Source: Syngnathus acus
Lineage: Eukaryota > Chordata > Actinopteri > Syngnathiformes > Syngnathidae
Direction of reading: 5' to 3'
Assembly (NCBI RefSeq): GCF_901709675.1
Contig: NC_051093.1
Span: forward strand, 9,684,053-9,748,052
DNA length: 64,000 nt
Part shown: piece after piece, positions 1 through 13,000 of the stretch
Layout of the letters: the number at the start of each line of letters is the position of its first letter
Numbering within the stretch: position 1 is the stretch's first letter
Notes under the pieces: generated by a model
Seen by the model: only the letters and a program-made list of their open reading frames with translations
The model's database searches: none
Told to the model about the DNA's origin: nothing
Translations under genes and position numbers: made by a program

Positions 1-271
1 TCTCTGCACACAAGCAGAGGAGTCTGCAAAAAAAATACAAGTGTCAAACTTGGGAGTTCAAGTAACCATATGCTGCATTGCGCCTTATGTGTGTGGGAGG
101 GCTTGCTTAAAGAAATGGCAGCACCAGTTGATTGGAGTTGCAAACGTATCAATTATTCAGAACTCATTCATGATTGATGATGATTGATTATAGTCATGAT
201 TGTCATTTTTACCTCCGATACATGAAAAAGCTAAGTCCATTTTTTGAGCATCTCGGGGCATCAAACACAAT

Positions 272-314
272 TTATCTATCTATCTCTATCTATCTATCTC
301 TATCTCTATCCATC
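272..314. repeat. TATC microsatellite
   Basis: About ten TATC/TCTATC units. Confidence 0.9.
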
Positions 315-2458
315 CCTCCTCTCGCTCCACCAGTGTGTTGATTTTGTTTATTTCAGTCTTAAACAAGTCACAAAGCTTCTTTAAGCCGTTGATGCGGTGA
401 CCACCGACATACACGTGATCGTCTTTAATCCGGGAGACATTCCCGATTAGTATCTCAACCTAATCACATGATAAAAAGGTTATTTATCGGAGCTCACCAA
501 AGCACCTGCCGTCCTTAAGTAAAAAGCTACACTGTTTCTCCAGCAAACGAAAGTTGACACGGCAATTTTGCGCAAGTTAGTTTCCTGGCTGGGGATTTAA
601 AAGGAGAGTGAGCGTGAGAGTGTTTGTGCGCGACTGCGTCTTCTCTTGGCTCTATTCCCAGTTCAGGAAATGATAGCGAGTACTAAGGCAATGAACACTG
701 ATCTGTGAGTTACAAAAAAAAAAAAAATCAAGACTAATCATTTGTTATTTGATTGCCCAGTGTGTGTTGTACTACTATCGGGTCAGTTTGACATACGACT
801 TGTTTTCTTCCGTCTGACCTTTATTTGTATTGGAATTGAGGGTGCTACATCTTTTGTTATATTCATCAATAAGTCCTGGAGATGCTTTTTTTTTTTCTTT
901 TGCACAGGGGCAAGATGCCTTGACCATTCTAGTCAGTTACTGTCATGCTTGAAAAAATATATCTTTGTTGTTTGAGCATATCAAATTTATGTTCCTTGTG
1001 TAATTCTTCCACATTTGAATCCGTGCATTCTTTTTTTGTCCTTTTGTCTCCTCCTGTGTGGTGAGGGCATGTGATGGTGCGTGTGTGCGTGCGTGCGTGC
1101 TTGTGCATATTGAGCTTGCCTCTACCTGAGCTTGCCAACATGCAGAGCTGCGATCCCACAGAGAACAGTCTCTGTCAGGCCCTGTTAATATCAGCGAAAG
1201 CATTTGAGCTGCAACAACTGACCTTGGTAATGCTTCACTTAACCACTGAGCTCATCTAGCCTATTGCCGTCTTTATTCTCTTTTCATATGCTGTGAAAAG
1301 TAGACACCAGGGAGCCCTAATATACGCCGAAAGAGAATTGTTTGCACCGCACGCTAACTGTACTTTTCCAAGGTCTTCTTGTGTCATTGACTAGTTTAAG
1401 ATATGAGATGACTTTAGATTATTTTGAAGCTAACCATAAAGTCTTCATATAAGAAATGGTCTTAAATGGCATTGTCATGCTCTGACTGGGCTGTGTCCTC
1501 ACAAACTCTTGACATTGCCTCAAGGGAGGATTAAGTCCAAAAGCAGCCAGAGGAGTTTGAGAGGCCAAGAGAAAAAGATTGATAAAGCCTTTGCTTGTTA
1601 AACAACAAAACAGATGAGGTGATGTTTTGAGCCCTTTTGTCAGAATGTTATTTTCCAGCAATGATCCAGTTGCTTAATTGTCTCACCTTTTCGTTCACCC
1701 GTGATGCTTACATAACCAGATCACAAAGGTGATGTCACGAATGTTATCATCTGCTTGTTAAAATTAATGGTGTGGATAATTGATATTTCATTACTACTCA
1801 TCCTGTTGATGTTATACGCTGAGGAGTCTGACACTTGATGATCACGACACTATTTTCTCATTTGTCCTTTGAAGACAAGCGTGAACTTGGCAAGATCCGC
1901 ACTGTATAGAAAACGGGGAGCGAGCGAGCGAAAGCATCTAGCATCCGGCGTCACTTCATTGTTCCGCCGGCTCACGGTCGCAAAGTGCCATTTGCAATCT
2001 TGTTGCATAATGTCATCTCTGAGATCATGTTTGGCAACCACCGGCCCGTGACCTTTTCCTCTATTTTTCACCATTTTGCTGGCCGACCGGCCGGCCGGCC
2101 ACTGGCAATGGCCCGTCTACTTTTTATAATCATCGTAATGAAGAAGAGCTGGAAGGCAAAGTGAGAGTTATGCAAATTGCTCGTCGGGCGCTTATGTTGG
2201 CGCAAGAGGAAATTTGTACCGCGTCTGCGACTCTTCAGGAAAATGTTGCAGAGCGAGAAGACAGAAGGAAGCGGCTCGAAAAATAAAACACGTCAAGCGC
2301 GCCGCAGTTTTTTGCGGGGTCACGCCAGCGGCCTTTCGTTAAGGTCTTGACTCGGCTTGTCATTCTGCTTCGTCTGCGTCCTCGCCGACTCAACCGAGCA
2401 TGAGGAACGACGAGCAGAGGGGACGTGGGGACAAATTACTGGCTCTCCCGTGTGGTGT

Positions 2459-2509
2459 GGTGTGTGTGTGTGTGTGTGTGTGTGTCTGTAAAAAAAAAAA
2501 AAAAAAAAA
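2459..2509. repeat. TG microsatellite followed by an A run
   Basis: About 13 TG units, then 20 A. Confidence 0.9.
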
Positions 2510-3706
2510 GAAATCCAGGTGTGTGTGTTATCGGATTGGGCTGCTGTCAGGTGGTGATTAATAAAGACAGAAACATTGGCTCCTGGCGTGTTGACATGCT
2601 CATAATGGACTTGCCAAATTCTCCAAGTAGGCATTGGCGAGGATGACAAAAAGTTATTCAAGCTTGAACTATCTGCCTAAATTCAAAAGGCAATTCATTC
2701 AGTCCTGTTTGCGCTTCATCTCAATGTTCTAATTTAGTCTGAGCTTAACCTGAAGGTAGCCATAGAAAAAGAGGTCAAAGTGCATTATTGAGTCACTTGC
2801 AGCGCTCACGGATTAAAGTTGTCGTAGTCTGATAAGGACAAATGGTGAAGGGCTAAAAGTTATTTTGCTGACACTTTGGCCAAAAGGCCAGTGCGCAAAG
2901 TCAAATTGCAAATGAATAACAATCCCCAGGTCAAGCTAAAAAGCACTTAACGCTTCAGCATTTCCTTTTTCTTTCTTTTAAGCATCACTGTATCCAGAGT
3001 GTTTTGTTTCTGAGCTGGCGGCCATCAAGATTTTCTGGAGTGAGCCGACGGAGGGAAACGTATTGCTGTTACAAAGGTCAATGTAACACACATATTTATA
3101 TCAAAAGCAATACTTTTGCTTTGGCCTCCAGTAGTGGAAGAGAAACGGCCCTTGTCATGTTGTTTTTACCCAAGTCATTTCCTTGCAGTTGACAATACTG
3201 GCGTTTTTAATCGATGCAGCTTTTGCGCTTTCCCTGAAATGATGACCTCATTGTCTTTAATAATATGATTGAAGCCATATTTCGAGAGCGACTATAACCT
3301 CAATGACAACAATGATGTCATTAGCAAGTTTTGTCTCGCTCTAACACAAAGTCACTCCTTGACATTTAGCGCTACTCTCAGATGCCGTGTTTGTCGTTTC
3401 CAAAGGAGAGCAAAAGCATTCCGGGACCTGTCACAGCTCCCGAACGCGCGAGCCTGTGTGGTGCTTCTAAAGCAAAGGTGAAAATGCATCCCTTGGTAGC
3501 AGCCAGCGCCGCTTGACAGACTTGAAATGTTGGCCACGTGACTGTGGTGCTGTATTGTGCTAATGTGGGCTTACAGCTCTCCTCCAGTCAAAACCAGCTT
3601 CGAAGCCTTTTTTAACGTGCAACGTGGCCTTGATTGAGCTCCTTTGTTCTAGTAACCACTGGAATCAATTCCTCCACTTTGGCAATGAAGGAAACTCACT
3701 TTATGC

Positions 3707-3910
3707 CAGGGGGGTCAACCTCAGGCCCCCGGGCCAAGTTTGGCCCGCGGTGTCATTATATTTGGCCCGCGGACACAAATTGTGTACAGACTTCATGTGT
3801 CAATACAAAAATTGCTAATTGTCTTCACATGTTACTAGCAATTCACATTCATCTTGTCAAAAATGTATACAGTTTTTGCTCTGATTTCAAAACGGCCGAT
3901 TTATCTGTTT
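3707..3910 (+). mobile_element. Diverged hAT-like non-autonomous element, copy A
   Basis: Starts CAGGGGGGTCAACCTCAGGC, contains two TTTGGCCCGCGG motifs and shares GATTTCAAAACG with the copy near 20.3 kb. The CAGGGGTG-type end and GGCCCGC core are typical of small hAT-derived repeats in fish. Confidence 0.55.
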
Positions 3911-4797
3911 ATCCTTCATGCATTTATTTGGGTTGAAATACACACTGATAACGGTTCTTGTATCATTTTATATATCTTCTACTTTTTTGGTTTCCACACC
4001 AGAAGGTTGCTTCTTCACTATGTGGGGTCACCTCTACACACACGCATGTCCTCTAAGACTGTAAAGGTGGATTGGCCTGCTCCGGCATGATGTATCGGCT
4101 CTACAAGTGCAAAGCCGTGCGGCTAAGTGATGAATGAGGAGCGTTAACGCATTTAAGTTGACTCAGGGGTGGTTATTTGTGATGCTTATAAAGTCCTCGG
4201 CGTGCTTTTGCGTGCTGAGAATTTAACGCGTGGCACTGACGTGACTTTGTGCGCGTTAACACGTCGGGGGTGATTGGGCAAGATCCCAAACAGCAGGCGC
4301 TAATGTATGTGTTCGTTCCAACAGATTGTCCATGCTGTTATGCTGCGCATGATCTTAAAATTGATTTTTTTTCCTGACATGCAAAATTGCTGATGTAAGC
4401 ATGACGCCTTATAGATAGCGACATGGCCGCAGGGATTTTTTATTTTTTTTTGTAGGGCCGGTGAGCATGAAGCAAGAAGTCGTCGGCATGGTCCTCTCGT
4501 TGAGTTTTCATCTTCTCACTCTCCTTTCCTCTATGTGCAATTCTCTGACCCCGTGTCCAATCCAAGCTAATGGCTTGTGTACTCTCGCCGGTGAGCTGGC
4601 AAATTCTCCACTCTGAATGTGTTTGCCTTCCTGTTCCCATCTTTACCTACTTGCCCATGCAAACTTTTCTTTTTCAATATTATACAACCAATTGCTTAAA
4701 TGTTTCTTTTCACCCATGCTAACCTTTGCTGGTCTACCACATTCTTTTACTTTGCAACACCCGTGCTATTCTACTGACTCATGTTATACTCTTTATT

Positions 4798-4810
4798 CAC
4801 ACACACGCGC

Positions 4811-4875
<65 letters not shown>
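4798..4875. repeat. CA microsatellite
   Basis: About 39 CA units with a few CG interruptions near the start. Confidence 0.95.
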
Positions 4876-4877
<2 letters not shown>

Positions 4878-6955
4878 ATGTATTGGATTTTCTTTCCAAT
4901 AGTGTCTGCAGTACATTCAGCTTCACTTGCTGCGGCAATGTACTGGAGCAAGGCACCTGCTGTGCTGAGCTGATATGAGGAGAGAGAGACACACACAAAC
5001 ACACACACTCACACACATTGCTACATTCCAAATGCTTAGATACGGCTGGAAAAAAATGTAATTTGTAAATGCAGACATGGCTCCTAACATATTGGCAATT
5101 GTGTATAATTTCCAAGTGCCTGCAGAGAATTGTGCGAATTACTAAAATCATGTGGACAGCCATAATTGCCTCACACAGTTTGTGTTGTCTCAATGTCTGA
5201 AGGAAACCCGCAGAGGTTGTATTGTCTTGAAGCACACTTTGTGCGCGTGCGTACGCGCTTGCCTTTGTGAATTTAGTCTTCCAAGTGTGTATTATTTGTG
5301 CTTTGATGTGGAAAAAGTCAATAGGCCGCCTTTGACATGTTTTCCAATACAACAGCACTTCCCCTATTTTCCGGGAATTGGAATACATTGACAGTAGCCC
5401 CGACGTAAACTCTGTAGTTTCTCATTGAATTATTAGCCAACTTGTGATTTTTTTGGGGGGGTTTCTCCACACTGCAGTGTTGTTTGAAAGCTTTCAAGAT
5501 CTGCATGTCGGGTGTAGCCTGATCCACGCACGCAGCCGCAGGACGACGGCTGCCACCTCCCAAAACCGCCTTGCCGCTTGAGCTGCCAACTCCATTTGAA
5601 CACTGTCACTGGAAAATATTTCAATACGCAGTAAAGCCCGCCCGGTCTGAGATATAGAAAATGCACCCAAGTGGATTTGAATTTGCCAGCAGAATTCATT
5701 GGGCTGCCTACAGCTGTCTCTTTCGCTCCCGCCCCGCCCCGCCCCGCCGCATGTCATGTTTTGTTGACATTTTGAGGTGAATTCAATTAAGTGTTTGTTT
5801 TTTGTTAGTAGTTTGTGATGTCGTTGCAGCGCAAATACTTGAGCTAACGTAGCAAGATTTCAATGCATGGGTTCAAACCCAGAATGATGATGTCATCTTT
5901 TTTCCATCCGCTTGTTGATTGGACAGAGCAAAACTAGCAAAACACGCAGGTAGACATTATTAATAATTTAGCATCTCTGGTGAGTATGATGTGTATTTAA
6001 TTCTAATTGATTACATGTTATGGGAAAATATTGATTCTGATGACGATCATGGCCTGCTGTTCGATTGCTTTTTTTGGTATATTTCAGATTTATATTTGTG
6101 ATATTGATCGCCATGTTGTGCCACCATGACTGAAAACAAAACTACTGCTCGTACTTCTGAAATAGAACATACACATTTAAAATGGCATTCTTTTTTCTCT
6201 TTAAATTTTGTGAGAGCGAACCTTGTTGAGCTTCTCCTTCCAACTGCTTCTTTTATCGCAACCTGCCGAAGCACTTTTCAGTGGAAAATGAAATGAAACA
6301 CACCCAGCTACTAAATTGGTTCATGCACCATTGCCCCCCATTTTATTATTGTGATGATTAGAATAGCTTCTCCCTCCCTCCCTCCGGCTCGCCGACATCA
6401 AATTGAAGCTCTTTGGTTACCTGAATGCACAACGGGCCACAAAAAAGAAATGACAACACCAAGTGGGAATATTTTGTTAAAAGGGGAGACATGGAGTGTT
6501 TGCTGCTTGGAAAGCGGCAACGTTGAAGAAAAATAGAAGCAAAAAAGGAGTCTTTGATAAGAATCTGTATTGACAGCGAACAGCAGGCGTACAAATTGTC
6601 GGTGACGGGATGGGGAGCTCTATAAGGTCTATATAAAGAAGAGGTGATGAAGACAATATGTTACGCTAACAGGTGAGCCATCTCAGTAAATAATTGAAGA
6701 CGAGAGATTTCTCGTCTCTTCCTTTCATTTCTTGCTGGTGTCACTCTGGTTTAGTTTCTTGCCAACATGAGAAGAGCCTGACATGAGCAGACATTCACGC
6801 GTGTGCTGGAATCAGTTGGTTGTCATGTGAGTCAGCCGCCCGGGGTCTCAATCTGGGGGGGGGGGTCAATATGACGAAGGACCTCAAATGGGTGTTTTGT
6901 CATCTGTTGCTGGGTATAAGGGCCCATGTAGTTGAAGATGTCTAAAAGTTGTCCC

Positions 6956-6981
6956 ATCCTTAACTCCTTTTTTGTTGATAC
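6956..6981 (+). promoter_or_regulatory. U12-type (minor spliceosome) 3' splice site, AT-AC class
   Basis: The first visible exon is preceded by AC (6980-6981), not AG. The sequence TCCTTAAC at 6957-6964 is an exact match to the core of the U12 branch-point consensus. Its branch adenosine lies about 18 bases before the exon, which fits U12 geometry. The reading frame (last base of Pro, then Trp-Phe-Glu) fits only this boundary. AT-AC introns are known in voltage-gated sodium and calcium channel genes. Confidence 0.75.
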
Positions 6982-7093
6982 ATGGTTCGAGAGGATCAGC
7001 ATCATGGTCATCTTGCTCAACTGTGTGACGCTGGGAATGTACCAACCTTGCGAGAACATCGACTGCACCTCAGACCGCTGTCAAATCCTCCAG
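6982..7093 (+). CDS. cacna1i: cacna1i exon: IS1
   Basis: Encodes [20 protein letters not shown] and the short extracellular tail ending ILQ: transmembrane segment IS1 and the start of the S1-S2 loop. It enters in phase 2 after a U12-like AC acceptor and ends at CAG|GTAAGG in phase 0. Confidence 0.9.
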
Positions 7094-10000
7094 GTAAGGC
7101 GGCCATCTTAATACCAAGTGCTAGCCATTAAAATGTCAGTAAGGATTTCAGTCAAAATTACTCTGTTGTTGTTTTTCTGCAAACTAGGCACCCTTTCAAG
7201 TCCAAACATGATTGCATTTGACTGTGAACGTCTTCACGTTGAATTATACTTTGCTGCTTTGGTGATCCATCTTCCTGCTTTAAGCCTGTGTCTTTTCCAA
7301 CTTCCTGCACAATAGCGCCTTTGCCTTTTTCTGGCCTTTGTTTCTCTAACAAGCCTTTTGTTTCCCCAAGAAGTCGGGGTGCCTCTTTTTGTGGCTAATA
7401 ACAACGGCAGAAGATTTTGCTGACAATGCTTGTGTGGTTCAGAACAAGCGTTGCCCTCGCAAGCTACTTCTAGGAAACAAACTTGCGACTTTGGCAAAGT
7501 ATTGATTGTCCTTAACCAACATATGAGTTACAGAATATGCTTGTTATACGCTCAGAGGGGTACTTTATAATCATTTTTCCATTCAGGCTCCAAATCATTT
7601 TTTATTTTTTTTATTTTTTTAAATGACTACTTGAGGGGAAAGTATTTTTCAGTTTTTCAAAGGTTTTTAAATGTTACTCTTAAGCAGTCGAAGGTCTTCT
7701 CATGCTTTCTCTGTCATGTTTTACATGTTGTCACTTCATTGGAAAGCGGATTTAATGCCTGATGATTTCTTTTTTTGCCCTTTTTTCTGCTCCTATTTGC
7801 ATGCGAGTGTGAAATCCCTCCTCCGATTCATCTCGACTGTAACTCAAACGTTTGCGTACGGCACCATGCAATATATCTTGGTGTTTCACCATCAAAATGC
7901 GAGTGACCTACTTAGCACATCGTCTCCTTCCATTCCCAAATAGAAGCATATGAGGTAGCTTCCGCAGCAGCTCGCGTTTCACATCATGAAAGGGCCCTTG
8001 ACACGTAACACCCTCGCTCTCTTTACAAATCATGTTGATGATTAAACCTGATAGGCTGACTGAAAAAGAAGCGAGCGCCGGTGACAAATAGCTACGATGA
8101 ATTCATTTCGCCGGCGCAACGCAGCCAATGTTGAATTCCACGTGAGGCTGGCGGGTTGCATTATTTATCAAAACGTCATTTAAACAGCTTATGAGACTCG
8201 TCCTCTCGCCGAGAATCTAATCTGGAAGCTCTGCTGATGTCTGACTGCCGTCATTTGATTGTATCCCGTTATAGTGCTGGACACAAATGTAGAAAGTCTA
8301 TTATACACTGGAGGAGTCCTGTAGGGTCCAATTTGATTGGAAGTATTTCATTTGCATACAGAGAAAAGGTACTTGACATCCTGGTGGCTTCTATGATGAC
8401 AAACTTTTACAGGTGTCTGTTTGTAGAGGAGGAAGGACACCTTGTTGAGAAATTGACCGCCGGCCAGTATAAAGTCAGTCAGCTTCCAGGCTTGTTTGGT
8501 GACCATCTGGCAGTCGTGCTGCTGCTGCTGCCGCCGCCGCCACCAGACCAGACAACAGCAACTGAAACTCCAAATGCTCTAAATTGAGATGATGACTGAA
8601 ATAAGTTGAATTTTATGCAATTGATGAAGACATTTTTGGACGGAAGAGCAAACGGTAAAAAAATAAAATAAACAAGCTCCAATTCCTCATCCATTACAGA
8701 CCCAACTTTAAATTGTTTGTGAGTACTGAGAGAGGAAGAATTTTCTCCACATGAAGCATCTAACTAGCGGATGCGTCCACTTTTCTCTCATCTGTGTTGT
8801 GCGTCCCGCTGTGGGCTAGCATTGATGCTTTTTGTTTGTCATTTATCTTCTGCCTGAAACCTTCCAAAGGTAATAAACGTAAACTATTTGTGGGAAATGC
8901 TTTTCCCATTGCAGCATGTGTATTGGCCCGCCCCATTTGTTGAGCCCACAAACTCAATTTTTGAAGCATTGGTGCTGCTTTCAAGCTACGCTCACTCAGT
9001 CGGCCCCATATTTTGCCTCTTTTTGCGGCTTAAATGATGATGGAAGCAGCCAGCTATTGAGAAAGAAGGTTCAAACTGGCACCATCGGAGTGCTAATGTC
9101 TCCAGAGATGTGCTTACTCAAGCAAACTTTACTGCTGGCATTGGGTCACTTACAGAATAGCGCCCTTGTAATCTCAGCAATTCATTTTTTTTTTTTTTTT
9201 TTACCAAACGTCAGGATGAAACTTTTATGTTACAATTGCAAATTTCTCATAGGTGAGTGAGAACATGATTGTTTTTTTGGTCAAGTCAGAAAACAATCCT
9301 TGCAGGGATATACTGCCACACATAAAAAAAAAACCTAATAAGATATTTATCAAAGACTGGGTTTGTGTTTGGATGCCACACAGCCTGGGAATTGAATAAA
9401 AAATAAAACTGTCATCTTCAAAAAGCCAAATAGTTGGCATATCCCGCAGCCTGCTGGCTACGACTGCTTCCACTTCTCAAATAGAGATTCCCTTGAATGA
9501 CTTACAGTATTAGTAAGGCTGCAAAACAGTCATACAGCCCAAAGCCTTCCATTTTTTTTCATCCCCCTCCAAAAATAACAATAGAGGGCTAAGTTGGTGG
9601 TGCACAGTATAATAACAAGTGGAAATTGAATCGCACGCTATATTCCTTACTGCTTTTTTTTTCTTCATATTTTCAAATCACATATTGTCATTTGTGGGTT
9701 GTTATATTGAGCAGTTAACGATCAGCGGTGTTTAAAAGACAGTCGGGCGGAAATAAAAAAAACAAAACCTGTAAGGCGTGAAATGGCCTTAAAATTGCCT
9801 TTTCAAGGTGGAAAATTGCTCATGGATTGTTTTGAGACCTTTGAATTGAAAAAGGGTCAAAAGTGAGTCGAAACACATTTTCCCCTTGACCTAGAAAATG
9901 TCTTGCAAGGATGTCTGGGTAAATGACTTAGTCTGCAGAACACAGGCAACTTGCGCATCTTTTGTAGAACAACTGAAAGGTCTTCACCTTTTTTGCGCCA

Positions 10001-13000
10001 TATTCACTTCTTTTATCCAAAATGTGATTCTATTTTTCTTTCTCCCAGGCCTTCGATGCCTTCATCTATATCTTTTTTGCACTGGAGATGGTGGTGAAGA
10101 TGGTGGCTCTTGGAATCTTTGGTCGTCACTGTTATTTGGGAGATACTTGGAACAGGCTGGACTTCTTCATTGTCATGGCCGGGTAAGCGAAACCGTGCAC
10201 GGTTCCTCTAGATTCCCAAATATATTGTATATATTGTTGTTGTTGTTTTTAAGTAAGACTAGCCCTGCCTGTCATTTGGAAATAACAATGTAAAATGATG
10301 CCCTTTCCAGTGCGACGCCAAAAATGCTTCAAAGTGTGTACGAAAATGTGTCAGAGTAGCATAAGTTAGCATATGTTAGCATGACTGATTAATCGCGGTT
10401 AAACACCAGGCAAGGTAGTGTGAGGCAGCTTGAAGGAACATTAGTCTTCATTTGAATTGCAACAGTTTATTTTGTGTGGATTCCAAATTGCCCCAAAGTG
10501 TTTTTGTCTGTAGTTACAGCAAATTACTCAGCAAAATGATTGAGTTGCTCTATTAGTCTGTCAGGTTCTACCTGGCTTTCTTTTCTTTGGGGAGAGTTTG
10601 CGCTGTTGTACAACTGCGGATCCTTTCGATTAGCATCCGGCCTAATTACTGAGGGCAAGTTACCTTACCTATGGGGCCGGGCCAAATCTCGGTCGGTCGG
10701 CCGTCTGCTATTAGCTCTTTTTCCTCGGGGTTACCGCCTCACGCTCCTGCCATAATCTTTTTTTTTTTTTTCTTTTGTCTAATACACTATACACATCAAA
10801 TATGTTTTATATCCCGAGCTCCCACACTAGCCCCGTTCAATAACCTGAGAAATGAGACTTACTTAAGAACTCCAAATCTTGGGGAATACATTGAGGTTAG
10901 CACTTTATTTTCTCAGGTAGCAAGTATGTTTAATGCAAATGATGCAGGAGAAGTGCTTTGTTCACCGATCAACTTGGATGGAAACGTTGAAGCAAGCACA
11001 TTGCTAATTTGACAATTAAATCCCCGCAGCTTTGACATTTTGCGTCTTAAGGGCTTCTTCTCGGCTGTCAAAGCCGCATCTCCTGCCTGGGTCTTCTCCA
11101 CTGTAGCTTTCTCCCGAGGCTATTTTTTTCTCTCATACTGTTATGAACATACACACGCTATTAAATAAAAGGCACGAACACCGACGCCGGAGGCTTTTTG
11201 GCTCGCCACTAATTACTTTTTCGAACGTTGTGGCCTGATACAGCATGACACACGTACGTACACACACACATGAGGATTGTGACACTCTGGCAGAGCTGCA
11301 AAATTTCATTAAGCCAATTGGAAGCCAGTTGCAGCGGGATCATATTTTATTATATTTGTGTCGCTAGCAAGACGGCCAGTTTGTTGTTTTGTCCTTATTG
11401 GAATCTACATTCAGTTAGTTGAGCACAGATATGATTGTATTTGAGGTGGGTAGGAAAAGGTTGGCCCCAAAACACACGTTAGCTCTTGTTTAGTGGCTGA
11501 CATTTCCGTCGAGCTGCAGTGTCACATGCGGCGGAACATTTTAGCGCAACGCTAGGACGTGAATGTCGACACACTCTCACAGGGAGTACTTGAAATGCTA
11601 ATAAGGAAGTTTTACTGCATGGGAGAATCAAAGAGCTAAAAAATAAAGCATTGTCAAAAATGATTTTGATTGAATTCCCTCAATTGCATTTCATCAGGTG
11701 GTTGCACAAAACAAAATTGTTACATTTTTAAGTCGACTATAGCTCTACTTCAACAAATGTATTTGGAGCCAAAGGATGATATTTTGCGTAACCACTTGAT
11801 GAAATAAAATTGTGAGTCATTATTGAGGCAGATGAAGCAAAGTATTTAGGTCAATGGAAAACTTTTACCTGAAGATGGAATTAATACATCAGAAAGATAA
11901 GCAGTTAAAGTAGTCCAACATTGTCTGCATTGCTCAAGGTAAACTAAACTTGACTCCCCAGACCCAAATCTCAAGTATCCCTTCATCAAAATATCTCTTC
12001 CAAAATATTCCCTGAAAGTTTGAAGAAAATGGGTTGCGCCCAGCGGAGCAGCACCAGCCCAAATGTTCTGTGGTCCCTTGGCTGGCTGGAGGTTACAATT
12101 AGTAGCTTGAGCTGCTGCCTGTCGGCCGTGGGCTACAACACTTCAACCCTGCTTGCAGCCGCGTCAGCAGCTGTCAACTTGATGAGTCAATGCTGAAGGG
12201 AAAATTGCACAAGCAGGTTGCTGTGTATTGTCGATGATATTAGCTCGAGTGTCGGCGAGATGATGCTGCTGATGCTGTGGAGTGGCATGGCGTGGCAGAG
12301 GGATGATGATGATGATGCTGTGGATTCAAGTCGAGCAGTCATTCACTGGTTGAAATTCAGCTAAAAAAAAAAAGCATTCCTGAAATCTACAGCCGTGTTT
12401 CAAAGAGCTTCGCCATGCTGCGAAAACTTGCTAACAGATGCCAGCCTCTAAGTGAGCCGCAGCATCCTGCAGGCAACATTTGGAATATGAAGTCATCCTT
12501 ATTTTTTATTTTTTTCCCTCTCCCCTCTCTCCCTCCTCTTCACCTCTCTTTCATGTAATTGCCTGTGGACTGCTTCTCATATCCAACACTGCCTGGACAG
12601 GTGAGATTAGATCAAAAGGATGACCAATGATGCTGAAACCCAAGCGGGGGATCTTTGGTCCACCTGGAGCAGCGCTTTTGTCTGTTTGACATACTTTGAC
12701 AACAAGAAGATTAAAAGTGTGCTTGATTCTCTATCTACAGCATGGTGGAATACTCTCTGGACCTGCAGAACATCAACCTGTCAGCCATTAGGACGGTGCG
12801 AGTTCTTCGTCCCCTGAAAGCCATCAACAGAGTGCCAAGTGAGGCCATTTTTTTTGTGTATGGCGCTAATTTAAGGATGAACCTAGTCTATATCTTGAGG
12901 AAAATGCATTTATCAAAAATCACAAATCGTAGACCGCGAGTCACAGCCTCACCAAATCAAATGCTTTGATGGACTAAGTCTTCTACTTTCATCTAAAACT

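Larger units (their letters stand above)
1..6981. other. Non-coding stretch: channel intron 1 or upstream DNA
   Basis: I find no convincing coding exon in this stretch. The channel's first exon, which should carry the cytoplasmic N-terminus and the residues just before IS1, was not recognised, so most or all of this is probably intron 1. It holds a TATC microsatellite (272-314), a TG run followed by a 20-base A run (2459-2509), a hAT-like element fragment (about 3707-3910) and a CA microsatellite (4798-4875). An octamer-like ATGCAAAT lies near 2170 in a repeat-poor patch (1900-2300), without further support for function. Confidence 0.6.

Noticed and set aside
1-6981. Search for channel exon 1
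   Set aside because: No GC-rich frame resembling the Cav3 N-terminus followed by a U12-type ATATCCTT donor was seen, so exon 1 is assumed to lie upstream.
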